Source: Ruegeria halocynthiae
GTDB taxonomy: Bacteria > Pseudomonadota > Alphaproteobacteria > Rhodobacterales > Rhodobacteraceae
Direction: 5' to 3'
Length of the DNA: 64,000 bases
Assembly (NCBI RefSeq): GCF_900106805.1
Contig: NZ_FNNP01000003.1
Coordinates: forward strand, 124,001-188,000
Within the stretch, counting starts at the first letter, position 1, and the number at the start of each line of letters is the position of its first letter. The translations under genes and the position numbers were made by a program. Shown in pieces: positions 17,593 through 26,741 of the stretch. The notes beneath the pieces are model-generated. The model was given only the letters and a program-made list of their open reading frames with translations. It did not search any database and was not told the origin of the DNA.

Positions 17593-20139
17593 TCAGAACC
17601 GTTCCAGAAGACGCTTGAGATACTCAAGCTCAATCTGGGGCCTGTCCTGCTCGCCGGTCCGGCGGCGGATTTCATCAAGCAATTCGCGCGCACGGCGATA
17701 GATATCTTCGCCCTGCAACAGGTTGTCATCGGTCGAGATCGACCCCGCAGTACCCGGCGCACGACCCAGCGGGTCGCGGGTGTTAGCTTGCATATCGCCC
17801 GCTTCCGTACCTTGCCCGGGCTGATTCTGCTGGTTTTGCGCCATGGCCTCACCCAGTGACCGCATCCCCTCGCGCAGGGCTTCCATCGCCTCGGATTGGC
17901 GGTCAATCGCCTCGGCCAGATCATCGCTGCGCAAGGCATCTTCGGCATCGTTCATGGCACGGCCCGCGCGGCCCAACGCTTCGCGTGCAGCATCACCTTC
18001 GGGCGTACCACCGCCGGGCAAACCTTGTTCTTGCCGCCTCAGTTCATCGCGCAACGCCTGCTGACGATCTGCTAATGATCCCTGTCCCTGTTGACCTTCA
18101 CCACCCTGATCCTGGCCCTGGCCCTGTCCGCCTTGACCTTCATGGCTCTGACCGCGGCCAAGACCACCGCTACGGCCCTCATTGCCCTGACTTTCGCCAG
18201 ACTGAGCACCCGGGTTGAACTGTTCCTGCAAATCACGGAACGCCTGATCGCTGAGCCCCTGCTGTTCGCGCAAAGTCTCGGCCAATCCTTCCATGGCCTG
18301 TTGTCCCTCGGACTGGCTACCTTCGCCCTGCCCTTGCGTGACGCGCATGTTTTCCATCATCTGCTGGAACTCCTCCAGCGCCTGCTGCGCCTCGGCCATG
18401 CGGCCCTGTTCCATCAGTTCCTGAATGCGGTCCATCATCCGCTGCAGATCATCTTGCGTCATCTGCAGCGTTTCGCCGTTTTGGCCTTGCTGGTTTTGAC
18501 CGTCTTCGCCGTTTTCCTGCGCCAGCCGCTGCAGTTGCCGCATGTAGTCCTGCGTTGCCTCGCGAAGCTCTTGCATCAACTCGGCGATTTCCTCATCGCT
18601 GGCGCCGTTTTGCATCGCTTCGGTCAGACGTTCCTGTGCGCGCCGCATCCGTTCCAGCGCGTCAGCCAGTGTTCCGTCCTCTATCAGAACGGCCAAATCC
18701 CAAAGGGCCTGAGCAATCTCTTCCTGCTGCTTGAGATTCAACACACCGTACCGGTCAAACGTTTCCAACCTGCGCAAGATCACGCGTAAACGCAGATACG
18801 CCGTATCTGAACGGAACAGATCTTCGGGCAAGTGCGAGACGGCGCGCAGTAATTGTGCCACGCGCAGCGCGTTCTCACGCGACCAAAGCAGATCACGCCG
18901 CTGTTCGATCACCGCTGCCGCCAACGGGTCAAAGAAACGCCGGGCAGGGAGGTTAGCCAGATAGGGTTCAGCAACCGTTTCCTGATCCGCCGCATCAACG
19001 GCCATGAGCGTGATTTTCACTGGTAGATGCGCCCAGGGGTGCTGTGAAAAATCTTCGATCAGGTCTTCGGTGAATTCCGTTCGGTCGCCGGTGATCGGCA
19101 TCGGCAGCTCAACCGTGATGATCTCGCGCGGCTCCGGTTTGGTCGCCAGTCCAAATTCGCGGTTCACAGCGGGCAGATTTAACTCGATCCGAGCCGTGCC
19201 CGATATAATGCCATAGTCGTCGGAAGCCGCGAAGGGCAGTTTCATCTGGCCACCTGCTTCGGCTTCTGCAGCGCCCGCCACTTCGATCAGTGGTTTGGTA
19301 TCCGCGAGGATATACAGCGTCCAATCGCGGCCTGCTGGGCCATCGATCAGCAACTGGCCCGAGCGTTCGGCAACAAAGTCCTGTTCTGGCTCAGTTGAAG
19401 CTTCGGTTCCAAGCGGTGTTGTTGTCTCGGTCAGGCTGTGAGCGCCGATCTCACCGTAGAACCGCAGCGTGATGCGGCTGCCCTTGGGCACCGTCAGCGT
19501 TGGATCGGTCTGATCAGCAAGATAAAGCGTAGGCAAACCCGTATAACGCGGCGGTTCGACCCAGCCTTCCCATGTTGGGCCCTGCCCGGCCTGCGCAGTC
19601 CCCGGCGTCATGTCTGCCACCGAACCGACCCGCCAGAACGACCCGAACAGCACGGCTATGATCAAAGCCAGCAGCGCGGCATACCGCAGAGCATATGGAT
19701 CGCGAGACGCCAGCCGCAGGTCCGGTTTAACTGGATCGGCCTTGGATGCACGTTCTGCCATACGGCTCTGATGCGCTTGCCACAAAGCGATCGAATCCGC
19801 ATCCAAGGCTCCGATGGCCTGATCGTCCATCAGCGCCTGTATCGGACGCCCGGGAAGGGTTTCATCCAGCCGAACCAGCGCCTCGGCACGTGTCGGCAGA
19901 TGAAACTGACGCAAACCGAGAATTACCGTTGTGAGCAGCGCGATCAGGCCGATCACCGCAGAAATCCAGACGGTTTCGATACGCACAAGATCCTGTAGGC
20001 CCAGCATAAGGGACGCCAGCAGCGCCATAAGAATCGAAATGAATGGCCAGAAGGCACGCAAAACCTGCTCGGCCAGCATCCCTGCATGTGTCAGCCACAG
20101 GGACAATCTTGGAATTGGCAGGGCTTGGTTGTCGCGCAA
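17593..20139 (-). CDS. TIGR02302/DUF4175-type large membrane protein
   Basis: This 848-residue protein has two or three N-terminal membrane helices plus one near residue 160. A periplasmic beta-rich middle follows, and then a long Gln/Gly/Glu-rich tail (from about 540) with predicted helix and coiled-coil content. That layout matches the alphaproteobacterial family TIGR02302. The function is unknown; an envelope role is likely. The start codon is TTG with a strong AGGAGG site seven bases upstream. The next in-frame Met is 16 residues on and would damage the first membrane region. It follows lysA after 36 bases. Confidence 0.88.
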   Translation of the reverse strand: MRDNQALPIPRLSLWLTHAGMLAEQVLRAFWPFISILMALLASLMLGLQDLVRIETVWISAVIGLIALLTTVILGLRQFHLPTRAEALVRLDETLPGRPIQALMDDQAIGALDADSIALWQAHQSRMAERASKADPVKPDLRLASRDPYALRYAALLALIIAVLFGSFWRVGSVADMTPGTAQAGQGPTWEGWVEPPRYTGLPTLYLADQTDPTLTVPKGSRITLRFYGEIGAHSLTETTTPLGTEASTEPEQDFVAERSGQLLIDGPAGRDWTLYILADTKPLIEVAGAAEAEAGGQMKLPFAASDDYGIISGTARIELNLPAVNREFGLATKPEPREIITVELPMPITGDRTEFTEDLIEDFSQHPWAHLPVKITLMAVDAADQETVAEPYLANLPARRFFDPLAAAVIEQRRDLLWSRENALRVAQLLRAVSHLPEDLFRSDTAYLRLRVILRRLETFDRYGVLNLKQQEEIAQALWDLAVLIEDGTLADALERMRRAQERLTEAMQNGASDEEIAELMQELREATQDYMRQLQRLAQENGEDGQNQQGQNGETLQMTQDDLQRMMDRIQELMEQGRMAEAQQALEEFQQMMENMRVTQGQGEGSQSEGQQAMEGLAETLREQQGLSDQAFRDLQEQFNPGAQSGESQGNEGRSGGLGRGQSHEGQGGQGQGQDQGGEGQQGQGSLADRQQALRDELRRQEQGLPGGGTPEGDAAREALGRAGRAMNDAEDALRSDDLAEAIDRQSEAMEALREGMRSLGEAMAQNQQNQPGQGTEAGDMQANTRDPLGRAPGTAGSISTDDNLLQGEDIYRRARELLDEIRRRTGEQDRPQIELEYLKRLLERF

Positions 20140-20175
20140 GGCGGGCCTCCTGATCGGCCCCGCGCGCCTATCGCG

Positions 20176-21441
20176 TCAGAGCCATTCTGGTATGGTATCG
20201 CGGTTTATGATTTCGTCAAAGCTTGGCCGTTCACGAATTACGGCAAATTGATCCCCATTCACCAGAACTTCGGGGATCAGGGGGCGGGTGTTGTATTCGC
20301 TGGACATCACCGCGCCATATGCGCCGGCACTGCGGAAGGCGATCAGATCACCAGAACTCAGCGGTGGCATGTTGCGCTGCTTGGCGAAAGTGTCGCCGGA
20401 TTCGCAGACCGGGCCGACGATATCATAGGGTCTTTGTTCAACACCAGCAGCAGGTTCTTCAACCGCCACGATATCATGGTGCGCCTCATACATCGCAGGG
20501 CGGATCAGGTCGTTCATTGCACCATCAAGGATCAGGAAATCGCGGTCTTCACCCGATTTGACATAGATGACCTTGGATACCATCAGGCCCGCATTGCCTG
20601 CTATCAGGCGGCCGGGCTCGATCTCGATCTCACAGCCCAGATGGCCCAGTGTTTTCTTGATCATCGCGCCATATTCCACAGGCAACGGCGGCGCGTCATT
20701 TGAACGGGTATAGGGAATGCCCAAGCCACCACCCAGATCAAGACGGCGGATATTGTGCCCTTCCGAGCGCAGTCGTTCAGTCAGTTCCGCAACTTTGTTG
20801 TAGGCCAGTTCGAACGGCTCCAATTCGGTCAATTGCGAGCCAATATGGACATCGATCCCGATCACTTCGAGTCCCGGCAAGCTGGCAGCCAGCGCATAAA
20901 CCTCGGACGCGCGCGAGATCGGGATGCCGAACTTGTTCTCGGATTTGCCAGTGGCGATCTTGGCATGTGTCTTGGCATCTACGTCCGGGTTCACCCGAAT
21001 GGTGACCGGCGCAATCATGCCCAATTCCAGCGCAACCGCGTTGATCACCTGCATCTCGGGCTCGGATTCGACGTTGAACTGGCGAATGCCTCCAGTCAGA
21101 GCGGTACGAATCTCATCCGCTGTCTTGCCAACACCCGAGAAGACGATTCGCTCGCCCGGTACACCTGCGGCCTTGGCACGCAGATATTCCCCCCCCGAGA
21201 CCACATCCATCCCCGCACCCGCCTGTGCCAGCGTTTTCAGGATCGCCTGATTGCTGGCCGCTTTCATCGCATAACAGACAAGATGATCGGTGCCCTCAAG
21301 TGCATCATCGAACAACTTGAAATGCCGCAGCAGGGTCGCGGTTGAATAAACATAGAACGGGGTTCCGACCGCAGCTGCGATTTCGGAGATTGGGACATCC
21401 TCGGCGAAAAGCGCGCCGTCGCGGTAGAGAAAGTGATCCAT
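20176..21441 (-). CDS. lysA: Diaminopimelate decarboxylase
   Basis: This 421-residue PLP enzyme makes lysine from meso-diaminopimelate. The Schiff-base lysine is in CYAMKAAS, the PLP-phosphate loop is LGGGLGIPY, EPGRLIAGNAG follows, and the catalytic cysteine is in VCESGDTFA. Length is normal. A tiny lipoprotein gene lies 49 bases upstream on the same strand and the TIGR02302 gene follows, an arrangement I associate with Rhodobacterales. Confidence 0.97.
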   Translation of the reverse strand: MDHFLYRDGALFAEDVPISEIAAAVGTPFYVYSTATLLRHFKLFDDALEGTDHLVCYAMKAASNQAILKTLAQAGAGMDVVSGGEYLRAKAAGVPGERIVFSGVGKTADEIRTALTGGIRQFNVESEPEMQVINAVALELGMIAPVTIRVNPDVDAKTHAKIATGKSENKFGIPISRASEVYALAASLPGLEVIGIDVHIGSQLTELEPFELAYNKVAELTERLRSEGHNIRRLDLGGGLGIPYTRSNDAPPLPVEYGAMIKKTLGHLGCEIEIEPGRLIAGNAGLMVSKVIYVKSGEDRDFLILDGAMNDLIRPAMYEAHHDIVAVEEPAAGVEQRPYDIVGPVCESGDTFAKQRNMPPLSSGDLIAFRSAGAYGAVMSSEYNTRPLIPEVLVNGDQFAVIRERPSFDEIINRDTIPEWL

Positions 21442-21490
21442 AACAGCGCGCTTAGACCAAAAGCACCCTGCGGATCAATGGATTCCGTTG

Positions 21491-21646
21491 TTAGAGATTG
21501 GTCGATACGCCAACCCGGCCATATCCGGAAATCGACACGCCCGATTGCTTTGGTTCTGATGCCGTTTCGGGACTGGCCGGACGGCTTGGATCGCAAGCCG
21601 CCAGGACGGACAGCGTCACTAACAGGCCAAGAACGCGTTTGATCAT
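21491..21646 (-). CDS. Small lipoprotein upstream of lysA (LptM/YifL-like position)
   Basis: The 51-residue product is almost only a lipoprotein signal (lipobox LAAC) and a short tail. In E. coli a similarly tiny lipoprotein, LptM (YifL), sits near dapF/lysA-type genes and helps assemble the LPS transporter LptD. Homology here cannot be shown at this length, so the link is by size and position. The ATG at 21646 has a GAGGGTGAA site. Confidence 0.7.
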   Translation of the reverse strand: MIKRVLGLLVTLSVLAACDPSRPASPETASEPKQSGVSISGYGRVGVSTNL

Positions 21647-21859
21647 TTCACCCTCATGCTCGTGCTTGATTCGATTGCTCTCCAAATGAGCACTTCACAG
21701 GACATCTACAAGCTTTTTCACTTGAATCCTGCGCCAATCACAGCTGCTGAACGCGTGTCGGGGCACGAAAATGCCAATGTCCGAACAGGATTTGGCAGGC
21801 ATTGTGCTTTTTAGGTCCCTAGATGGCTGACACCAATTCGCAACAACTAGGAGTATCCA

Positions 21860-22216
21860 ATGCAACGTTATTCAGCCCTTCTGATCCCTGCCGTTTTCCT
21901 TGCCGCCTGTGAAGGAACAGGCGCATCCTATGAGCCAAAACTCGCAGCGGCCCCCAACCCGGGTTACGAGCAGGACCTGCAACACTGCCGAAACCTCGCC
22001 AAATCTGAAAAGGTCTGGAATGCGGAAACCCGGACGCAGGCGTTGCTGGGTGCAGCGGGCGGCGCGGTGGTCGGCGCCTTGGAAGGCGACCTGGGCGCCG
22101 GCGCTGTTGTCGGTGGCGCAGCAGGCGCTGCCTCGGGCGCGTTGGAAACACGCTATAGCCGGAAAGACATTCTTCTTGAATGTCTGCGGCAGCGCGGGCA
22201 GCCTGTTGCCGGCTGA
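21860..22216 (+). CDS. Glycine-zipper lipoprotein
   Basis: The 118-residue product has a lipobox (LAAC, residues 14-17) and a glycine-zipper segment around residues 62-92 (GAAGGAVVGALEGDLGAGA and onward) like that of 17-kDa surface-antigen/YmgG proteins. Such proteins insert in or line the outer membrane. A strong TAGGAG site precedes the ATG. It lies alone on the plus strand between two minus-strand lipoprotein genes and breaks the argH-lysA run. Confidence 0.85.
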   Translation: MQRYSALLIPAVFLAACEGTGASYEPKLAAAPNPGYEQDLQHCRNLAKSEKVWNAETRTQALLGAAGGAVVGALEGDLGAGAVVGGAAGAASGALETRYSRKDILLECLRQRGQPVAG

Positions 22217-22288
22217 TAGGACATTGTGGGGCGTGGCGGTCAAACCGTCACGCCTTTACCATGGAAACCAAAATTTCAGTTGGGGTGC

Positions 22289-22471
22289 CTACAGCCCCAG
22301 ATAGACCCCAAGTCCGCCTCGCCTGACACCAACGCCAACACCGCCATAAGTTCCGCTGCTGCCAACGCCGACACTGGCAGCCATCGTCGGCTGGATGGGT
22401 TCGCCATCCGCACCGCACCCTGTCAGCGCCGCTCCGGCCACAATCAACAAGACCACGCGTAGTATCCGCAT
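22289..22471 (-). CDS. Small lipoprotein coupled to argH
   Basis: This 60-residue product has a lipobox (LTGC) and a glycine/valine-rich tail. Its ATG shares a base with the argH stop (TGATG), so it is probably translated by ribosomes finishing argH. I see no family beyond lipoprotein. Confidence 0.72.
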   Translation of the reverse strand: MRILRVVLLIVAGAALTGCGADGEPIQPTMAASVGVGSSGTYGGVGVGVRRGGLGVYLGL

Positions 22472-23859
22472 CACACCAGCGCCTTCCATCGCTTGATCTG
22501 GGCCCGCACCTGATCCGGCGCCGTGCCACCATAAGACTGGCGCGAGTTTACCGAGTTTTCGACTGTGAGAACAGAATAGATGTCGTCGGTGATATCCGCG
22601 TGGACTGATTGCATGTCTTCAAGGGTTAGATCGGGCAGATCACAGCCTTTGGTTTCAGCCATCGCCACAAGCGATCCGGTAACATGGTGAGCATCACGGA
22701 AAGGCAAACCCAACACGCGCACCAGCCAGTCGGCCAGATCAGTCGCAGTCGAGAAACCAGAACCGGCAGCAGCAGCCAGGCTGTCGCGGTTGGCGGTCAT
22801 GTCCTTGACCATGCCCTCCATCGCGGCCAGTGCCAGCATCCAGTTGTCAGCAGCATCAAAGACCTGTTCCTTGTCTTCCTGCATGTCCTTTGAATAGGCC
22901 AGTGGCAGACCCTTCATCACCATCATCAGCGCCGTGTTGGCACCGTAGATGCGGCCTACTTTGGCGCGGATCAGCTCGGCCGCATCGGGGTTCTTCTTCT
23001 GAGGCATGATTGATGAGCCGGTCGAGAACCGGTCAGAAAGCGTGACAAACCGGAACTGGGCCGAGGACCAGATCACCAGTTCCTCGGCAAAGCGCGATAA
23101 GTGCATTGCGCAGATCGAGGCTGTCGACAGGAATTCCAGCGCGAAATCCCGATCACTGACCGCATCGAGCGAGTTCGCGGCGGGGCGGTCAAAGCCCAGC
23201 GCTTCGGCGGTCATCTGGCGGTCGATGGGGAACGATGTTCCTGCCAGCGCAGCAGCGCCCAAGGGGGATTCGTTCATACGGGCGCGGGCGTCACGAACGC
23301 GGCTCAGGTCGCGACCGAACATCTCGACATAAGCCATCATGTGATGGCCCCATGTGACCGGCTGCGCGGTTTGCAGGTGGGTGAAACCGGGCATCACCCA
23401 ATCGGCCCCGGCCTCGGCCTGCGCCAAAAGCGCACGGATCAGGGCCAGAAGGCCGGATTCCGCCGCGTCCAGCTGATCGCGGACCCAGAGTTTGAAATCG
23501 GTTGCCACCTGATCATTCCGGCTGCGGCCTGTGTGCAAACGGCCTGCGGGCTCTCCGATCACCTCTTTCAGCCGTGCCTCGACATTCATGTGAATGTCTT
23601 CCAGCGCGGTCGAAAACTGAAACTCTCCGTTCTGGATTTCTGACAAAACGGTGAGCAGCCCTTCCCGAATGGCCTGCGCATCACTATCAGTTATAACGCC
23701 TGTGGCAGCCAACATGGCGGCATGGGCGCGCGAGCCTGCGATGTCCTGGGCTGCCATCCGCTGATCGAACCCGATCGAGGCATTGATTGCCTCCATGATC
23801 GCGTCTGGACCGGCGGCAAAGCGGCCGCCCCACATCTGGTTCGAAGATTGATCGGTCAT
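22471..23859 (-). CDS. argH: Argininosuccinate lyase
   Basis: This 462-residue enzyme makes arginine and fumarate from argininosuccinate. The family signature [12 protein letters not shown] is present, as are the N-terminal MWGGRF and the HTGRSRNDQ active-site segment. Length is normal. Only 21 bases separate its start codon from that of the divergent thioredoxin-like gene, so control elements for each gene must overlap the other. Confidence 0.98.
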   Translation of the reverse strand: MTDQSSNQMWGGRFAAGPDAIMEAINASIGFDQRMAAQDIAGSRAHAAMLAATGVITDSDAQAIREGLLTVLSEIQNGEFQFSTALEDIHMNVEARLKEVIGEPAGRLHTGRSRNDQVATDFKLWVRDQLDAAESGLLALIRALLAQAEAGADWVMPGFTHLQTAQPVTWGHHMMAYVEMFGRDLSRVRDARARMNESPLGAAALAGTSFPIDRQMTAEALGFDRPAANSLDAVSDRDFALEFLSTASICAMHLSRFAEELVIWSSAQFRFVTLSDRFSTGSSIMPQKKNPDAAELIRAKVGRIYGANTALMMVMKGLPLAYSKDMQEDKEQVFDAADNWMLALAAMEGMVKDMTANRDSLAAAAGSGFSTATDLADWLVRVLGLPFRDAHHVTGSLVAMAETKGCDLPDLTLEDMQSVHADITDDIYSVLTVENSVNSRQSYGGTAPDQVRAQIKRWKALV

Positions 23860-23880
23860 GTAAGAAAACCCGGAGTTGAT

Positions 23881-24447
23881 ATGCGCCTAATTCGTCTGAT
23901 CCCCCTTTATATGGCCCTCGCGCTGGGTGCAAACGCCGCTTTGGCCACCGATGCCGAGACGCTCGGCCCGTTGCGGGATGGCAGCCTGAAGCGGCTGATC
24001 CTGCATAGTGAGCCCAGGCCGGTCAAAGTGGTCGAGTTTGAACTGGAAGATGATGGCGGCACCGGATCACTGGCCGACTACAAGGGCAAGTACGTGTTGC
24101 TGAACTTCTGGGCGACATGGTGTGCGCCCTGTCGCAAGGAAATGCCTCAGATATCTGAGCTGCAGGCGGAATTCGGCGGTGACAGATTCGAGGTTCTGAC
24201 ACTGGCAACCGGGCGCAACACACCTGCCGGGATCAAAAAGTTCTTTGATGAAAATGGCATCGATAACCTGCCACGCCATCAGGATCCGAAACAAGCCGTC
24301 GCGCGTGAAATGGGCGTAATCGGCTTGCCGATCACGTTGATCATAGATCCGGACGGCAATGAAATTGCGCGCCTGATCGGTGATGCCGAATGGAACTCGG
24401 ACAGTGCAAAGTCAATTATCTCGGCTCTAGTCAACGGTGAAAGCTGA
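23881..24447 (+). CDS. TlpA-like periplasmic thioredoxin
   Basis: This 188-residue protein has a signal peptide (to about ALAT) and a thioredoxin fold with the active site WCAPC inside [15 protein letters not shown]. TlpA/ResA proteins keep periplasmic thiols reduced, often for cytochrome c or copper-site assembly. The cis-proline loop appears as GLPITLI. The CGGAG site supports the ATG at 23881. A TlpA-like gene next to argH is, in my recollection, a common Rhodobacterales arrangement. Confidence 0.92.
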   Translation: MRLIRLIPLYMALALGANAALATDAETLGPLRDGSLKRLILHSEPRPVKVVEFELEDDGGTGSLADYKGKYVLLNFWATWCAPCRKEMPQISELQAEFGGDRFEVLTLATGRNTPAGIKKFFDENGIDNLPRHQDPKQAVAREMGVIGLPITLIIDPDGNEIARLIGDAEWNSDSAKSIISALVNGES

Positions 24448-24480
24448 GATTTTCAATCCTAGAGGCTTAGAATCATGGTG

Positions 24481-24512
24481 CTCTCCCGGTCGCTTTAACC
24501 AGGAGAGTTTTT
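24481..24512 (+). promoter_or_regulatory. Hairpin burying the ribosome site of the next gene, also terminator-like
   Basis: A 10-base stem with one mismatch (CTCTCCCGGT / ACCAGGAGAG) and a 7-base loop is followed by TTTTT. The right arm contains the Shine-Dalgarno GGAG of the gene starting at 24513. The element could therefore end the thioredoxin transcript, block translation of the next gene, or both. Confidence 0.55.
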
Positions 24513-24878
24513 ATGAAGAGTTTTGTCAAACTAACCGCTGTCACGTGTGTTGCCCTCGGCACGGCGATGGCCGCAGAGGCCAAAGACATCAAAAAAGAAA
24601 ATCAGTTTTTGGACGCGGTTGCGGGCAAAACGCTGAGCGGGAACGAGGCGATCCTTGTCATATCAGCCGACGGGAAACTGACTGGAAAACTGAAGGACGG
24701 TCGAAAGGTTGCCGGGGCCTGGGTATGGAGCAAACGCTTCTGGTGCCGCAACCTGGTGGTTGGAGGCAAAGCACTGCCGCAAGATTGCCAGACCGTTTCG
24801 CTTGATGGCGATCAGGTGACTTTCATCCGCAACAAAGGCAAAGGCGACTCGGGCGGGACGTATACGATCACAAATTGA
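24513..24878 (+). CDS. Small exported protein of unknown function
   Basis: This 121-residue protein has a signal peptide ending near AEAKD. The mature part of about 98 residues is beta-rich with two cysteines (FWCRN and PQDCQ) that probably form a disulphide. Its GGAG ribosome site lies in the stem of the hairpin described just upstream. A short stem-loop terminator follows. I do not recognise the family with certainty. Confidence 0.75.
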   Translation: MKSFVKLTAVTCVALGTAMAAEAKDIKKENQFLDAVAGKTLSGNEAILVISADGKLTGKLKDGRKVAGAWVWSKRFWCRNLVVGGKALPQDCQTVSLDGDQVTFIRNKGKGDSGGTYTITN

Positions 24879-24892
24879 GTTTCTGCAAAACT

Positions 24893-24912
24893 GACTGCTG
24901 ACGCAGTCTTTT
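24893..24912 (+). terminator. Probable terminator
   Basis: A perfect 6-base stem (GACTGC / GCAGTC) with a 4-base loop is followed by TTTT. It is short, so moderately convincing. Confidence 0.55.
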
Positions 24913-24996
24913 GGGTCAAAGCCTTGGGTTCACCTGACGCCACGCCACCTTTGACAGACAATCCGCACCCTTGCAGGTTGTCTGCAGGAGGATGGA

Positions 24997-25383
24997 ATGC
25001 CACTGGAAATTCTTTTGGTGCTGGTCGTCGGCGGCATTGCCGGCGTCACGCTATTGCTGCATTTGACGGGTCGGTCCCGTTTGCACGAGCTGACGCCTAA
25101 GACAGCACAGGATCAGTGGCTGCGTCACTTTCCCAATGACTCCATCATCGACGTTACCGTGGCCACTGACGGCCACGCCGCCCTTGTGCGGATCGAGACC
25201 GGAGCAGGGCTGCTGTGGTCCTTTGGAGCTGATACCGTCGCGCGACATCTGCTCGATTTCGACCGGATCGACCATCCCCAGGGGTTTGAGGTCCAGTTCC
25301 ACGATTTCAGCACCCCGCGCGTGGTCATCCATCTGGACGAAACCGAACGCCGCCACTGGCAACATCTGATGGAGCCCGCATGA
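24997..25383 (+). CDS. Single-pass membrane protein of unknown function
   Basis: The 128-residue product has one N-terminal membrane helix (ILLVLVVGGIAGVTLLLHL) and a cytoplasmic or periplasmic domain of about 100 residues without cysteines. A strong AGGAGG site precedes it, and its stop overlaps the desaturase-family gene by four bases (ATGA), so the two are co-translated. The 7-base inverted repeat CAGACAA / TTGTCTG (24955-24984) just before the ribosome site may be regulatory. Confidence 0.75.
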   Translation: MPLEILLVLVVGGIAGVTLLLHLTGRSRLHELTPKTAQDQWLRHFPNDSIIDVTVATDGHAALVRIETGAGLLWSFGADTVARHLLDFDRIDHPQGFEVQFHDFSTPRVVIHLDETERRHWQHLMEPA

Positions 25384-26351
25384 CCGACCAGATTACCTTT
25401 CCCGACGCGGTGCAATGGGCAGTACCTGTCTTCATTGCCGCCATTCTGGCCGAGTTCCTCTGGATTGCGATCAAAGGCCGGGGTGGCCGATATGAGACGC
25501 GCGATGCCGTGACCTCTTTGATCATGGGGGCAGGCAACATTGCGTCCGGTTTTCTGCTGGGCTTCATCGCCTACGCGTTTTTCATGTGGCTTTGGCAGAT
25601 TACACCCTTGGATCTGGGAACCTCGATTCCCATCATTATCCTGTGTTTCGTGCTGGATGATCTGCGCTATTATTGGGTGCACCGGTTCGGCCATCGCATC
25701 CGCTGGGTCTGGGCCAGCCACGTGAACCACCACAGCTCCCAGCATTACAACCTGACGACGGCGCTGCGGCAAACCTGGACCTACACATTCACCTTCATGA
25801 TGGTGGTGCGTGCGCCTTTGATTCTGTTGGGTTTTCACCCAGCGATGGTGCTATTCGTCGGTGGATTGAACTTGATCTATCAGTTCTGGATTCACACCGA
25901 AGCCATCGGTAAAATGCCCCGCTGGTTCGAGGCGGTGATGAACACGCCCAGCCATCACCGTGCCCATCACGGGCGCAACGCTCGCTATCTGGATTGCAAC
26001 TATGCCGGTGTCTTCATCATCTGGGACAAGATATTCGGCACGTTCGTCCCCGAGCAAGAAGACGACAAGGTTGATTATGGGCTGGTCCATAATATCGGCA
26101 CCTTCAACCCGCTTCGCGTGGCATTTCATGAATGGGTTGGCATTTGGAAAGACGCCACCCAACCGGGGCTGACAACGGGTCAGCGGTTGGCGTATTGCTT
26201 CGCACCGCCGGGATACAGCCATGATGGCAGCCGCGACAGCTCTGCGCAGATCAAGGCCAAACATCTGGCGCGTCATCCAAAAGATCGCGGGACACCGGGA
26301 TTCGAGCAGTGTGACGCAGAACTGTCCGCCTCAGTTGCAAAGCAGAGCTAA
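25380..26351 (+). CDS. Sterol desaturase/fatty-acid hydroxylase superfamily protein
   Basis: This 323-residue integral membrane di-iron enzyme carries the three histidine clusters of the superfamily: HRFGH, HVNHHS and HRAHH, plus the intervening QFWIHTE. Members hydroxylate or desaturate lipids using O2. The substrate is not evident; membrane lipid tailoring is likely, since sterol synthesis is rare in this group. It is coupled to the small membrane protein upstream, which may be a partner. Confidence 0.92.
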   Translation: MTDQITFPDAVQWAVPVFIAAILAEFLWIAIKGRGGRYETRDAVTSLIMGAGNIASGFLLGFIAYAFFMWLWQITPLDLGTSIPIIILCFVLDDLRYYWVHRFGHRIRWVWASHVNHHSSQHYNLTTALRQTWTYTFTFMMVVRAPLILLGFHPAMVLFVGGLNLIYQFWIHTEAIGKMPRWFEAVMNTPSHHRAHHGRNARYLDCNYAGVFIIWDKIFGTFVPEQEDDKVDYGLVHNIGTFNPLRVAFHEWVGIWKDATQPGLTTGQRLAYCFAPPGYSHDGSRDSSAQIKAKHLARHPKDRGTPGFEQCDAELSASVAKQS

Positions 26352-26441
26352 GTCTTAAAAAGACCATTTCCGCGCTTGATTTTTGGCACAAGCACTCCAT
26401 ATCCGGGAAGTGATTTAAGTACACATTTCCGGAGCATCGTC

Positions 26442-26630
26442 ATGTCAAAACTACTAAGAATATCTACTGCTACCGGATTGTTGGGCCTTGTCATCACCAT
26501 GACCGCAGCACTTAGCGGGGCGTTGCCAACAATATTGGGTCTTGGCTTCGTCATGGCCGCACTTGGACTCTTCGGTGCGCTTGTCGGCGCTGCGGCTTCT
26601 CTGCGACATGTCTGGCAGTCAACGCACTGA
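26442..26630 (+). CDS. Small membrane protein
   Basis: This 62-residue protein consists of two hydrophobic helices with glycine-rich faces joined by a short turn. I start it at 26442, where CGGAG lies upstream; a start at 26376 would add 22 residues with no supporting site. The family is unknown. Confidence 0.55.
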   Translation: MSKLLRISTATGLLGLVITMTAALSGALPTILGLGFVMAALGLFGALVGAAASLRHVWQSTH

Positions 26631-26664
26631 ATTCTGACAATCTCCAGTAAAAAATATTAGCGCG

Positions 26665-26679
26665 TTAACTCAGGTTTTA
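26665..26679. promoter_or_regulatory. CtrA-like box upstream of the EAL gene
   Basis: TTAA, 7 bases, TTTA matches 7 of the 8 conserved positions of the alphaproteobacterial CtrA site TTAA-N7-TTAA. It lies about 65 bases before the EAL gene. A single match this short can arise by chance in an AT-rich spacer. Confidence 0.3.
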
Positions 26680-26741
26680 CCTGTCTCCCCTGAAACTGGA
26701 CCCCGGCTCAATTTTCGTCGGGATCAGGGAGGCGGAATAAC

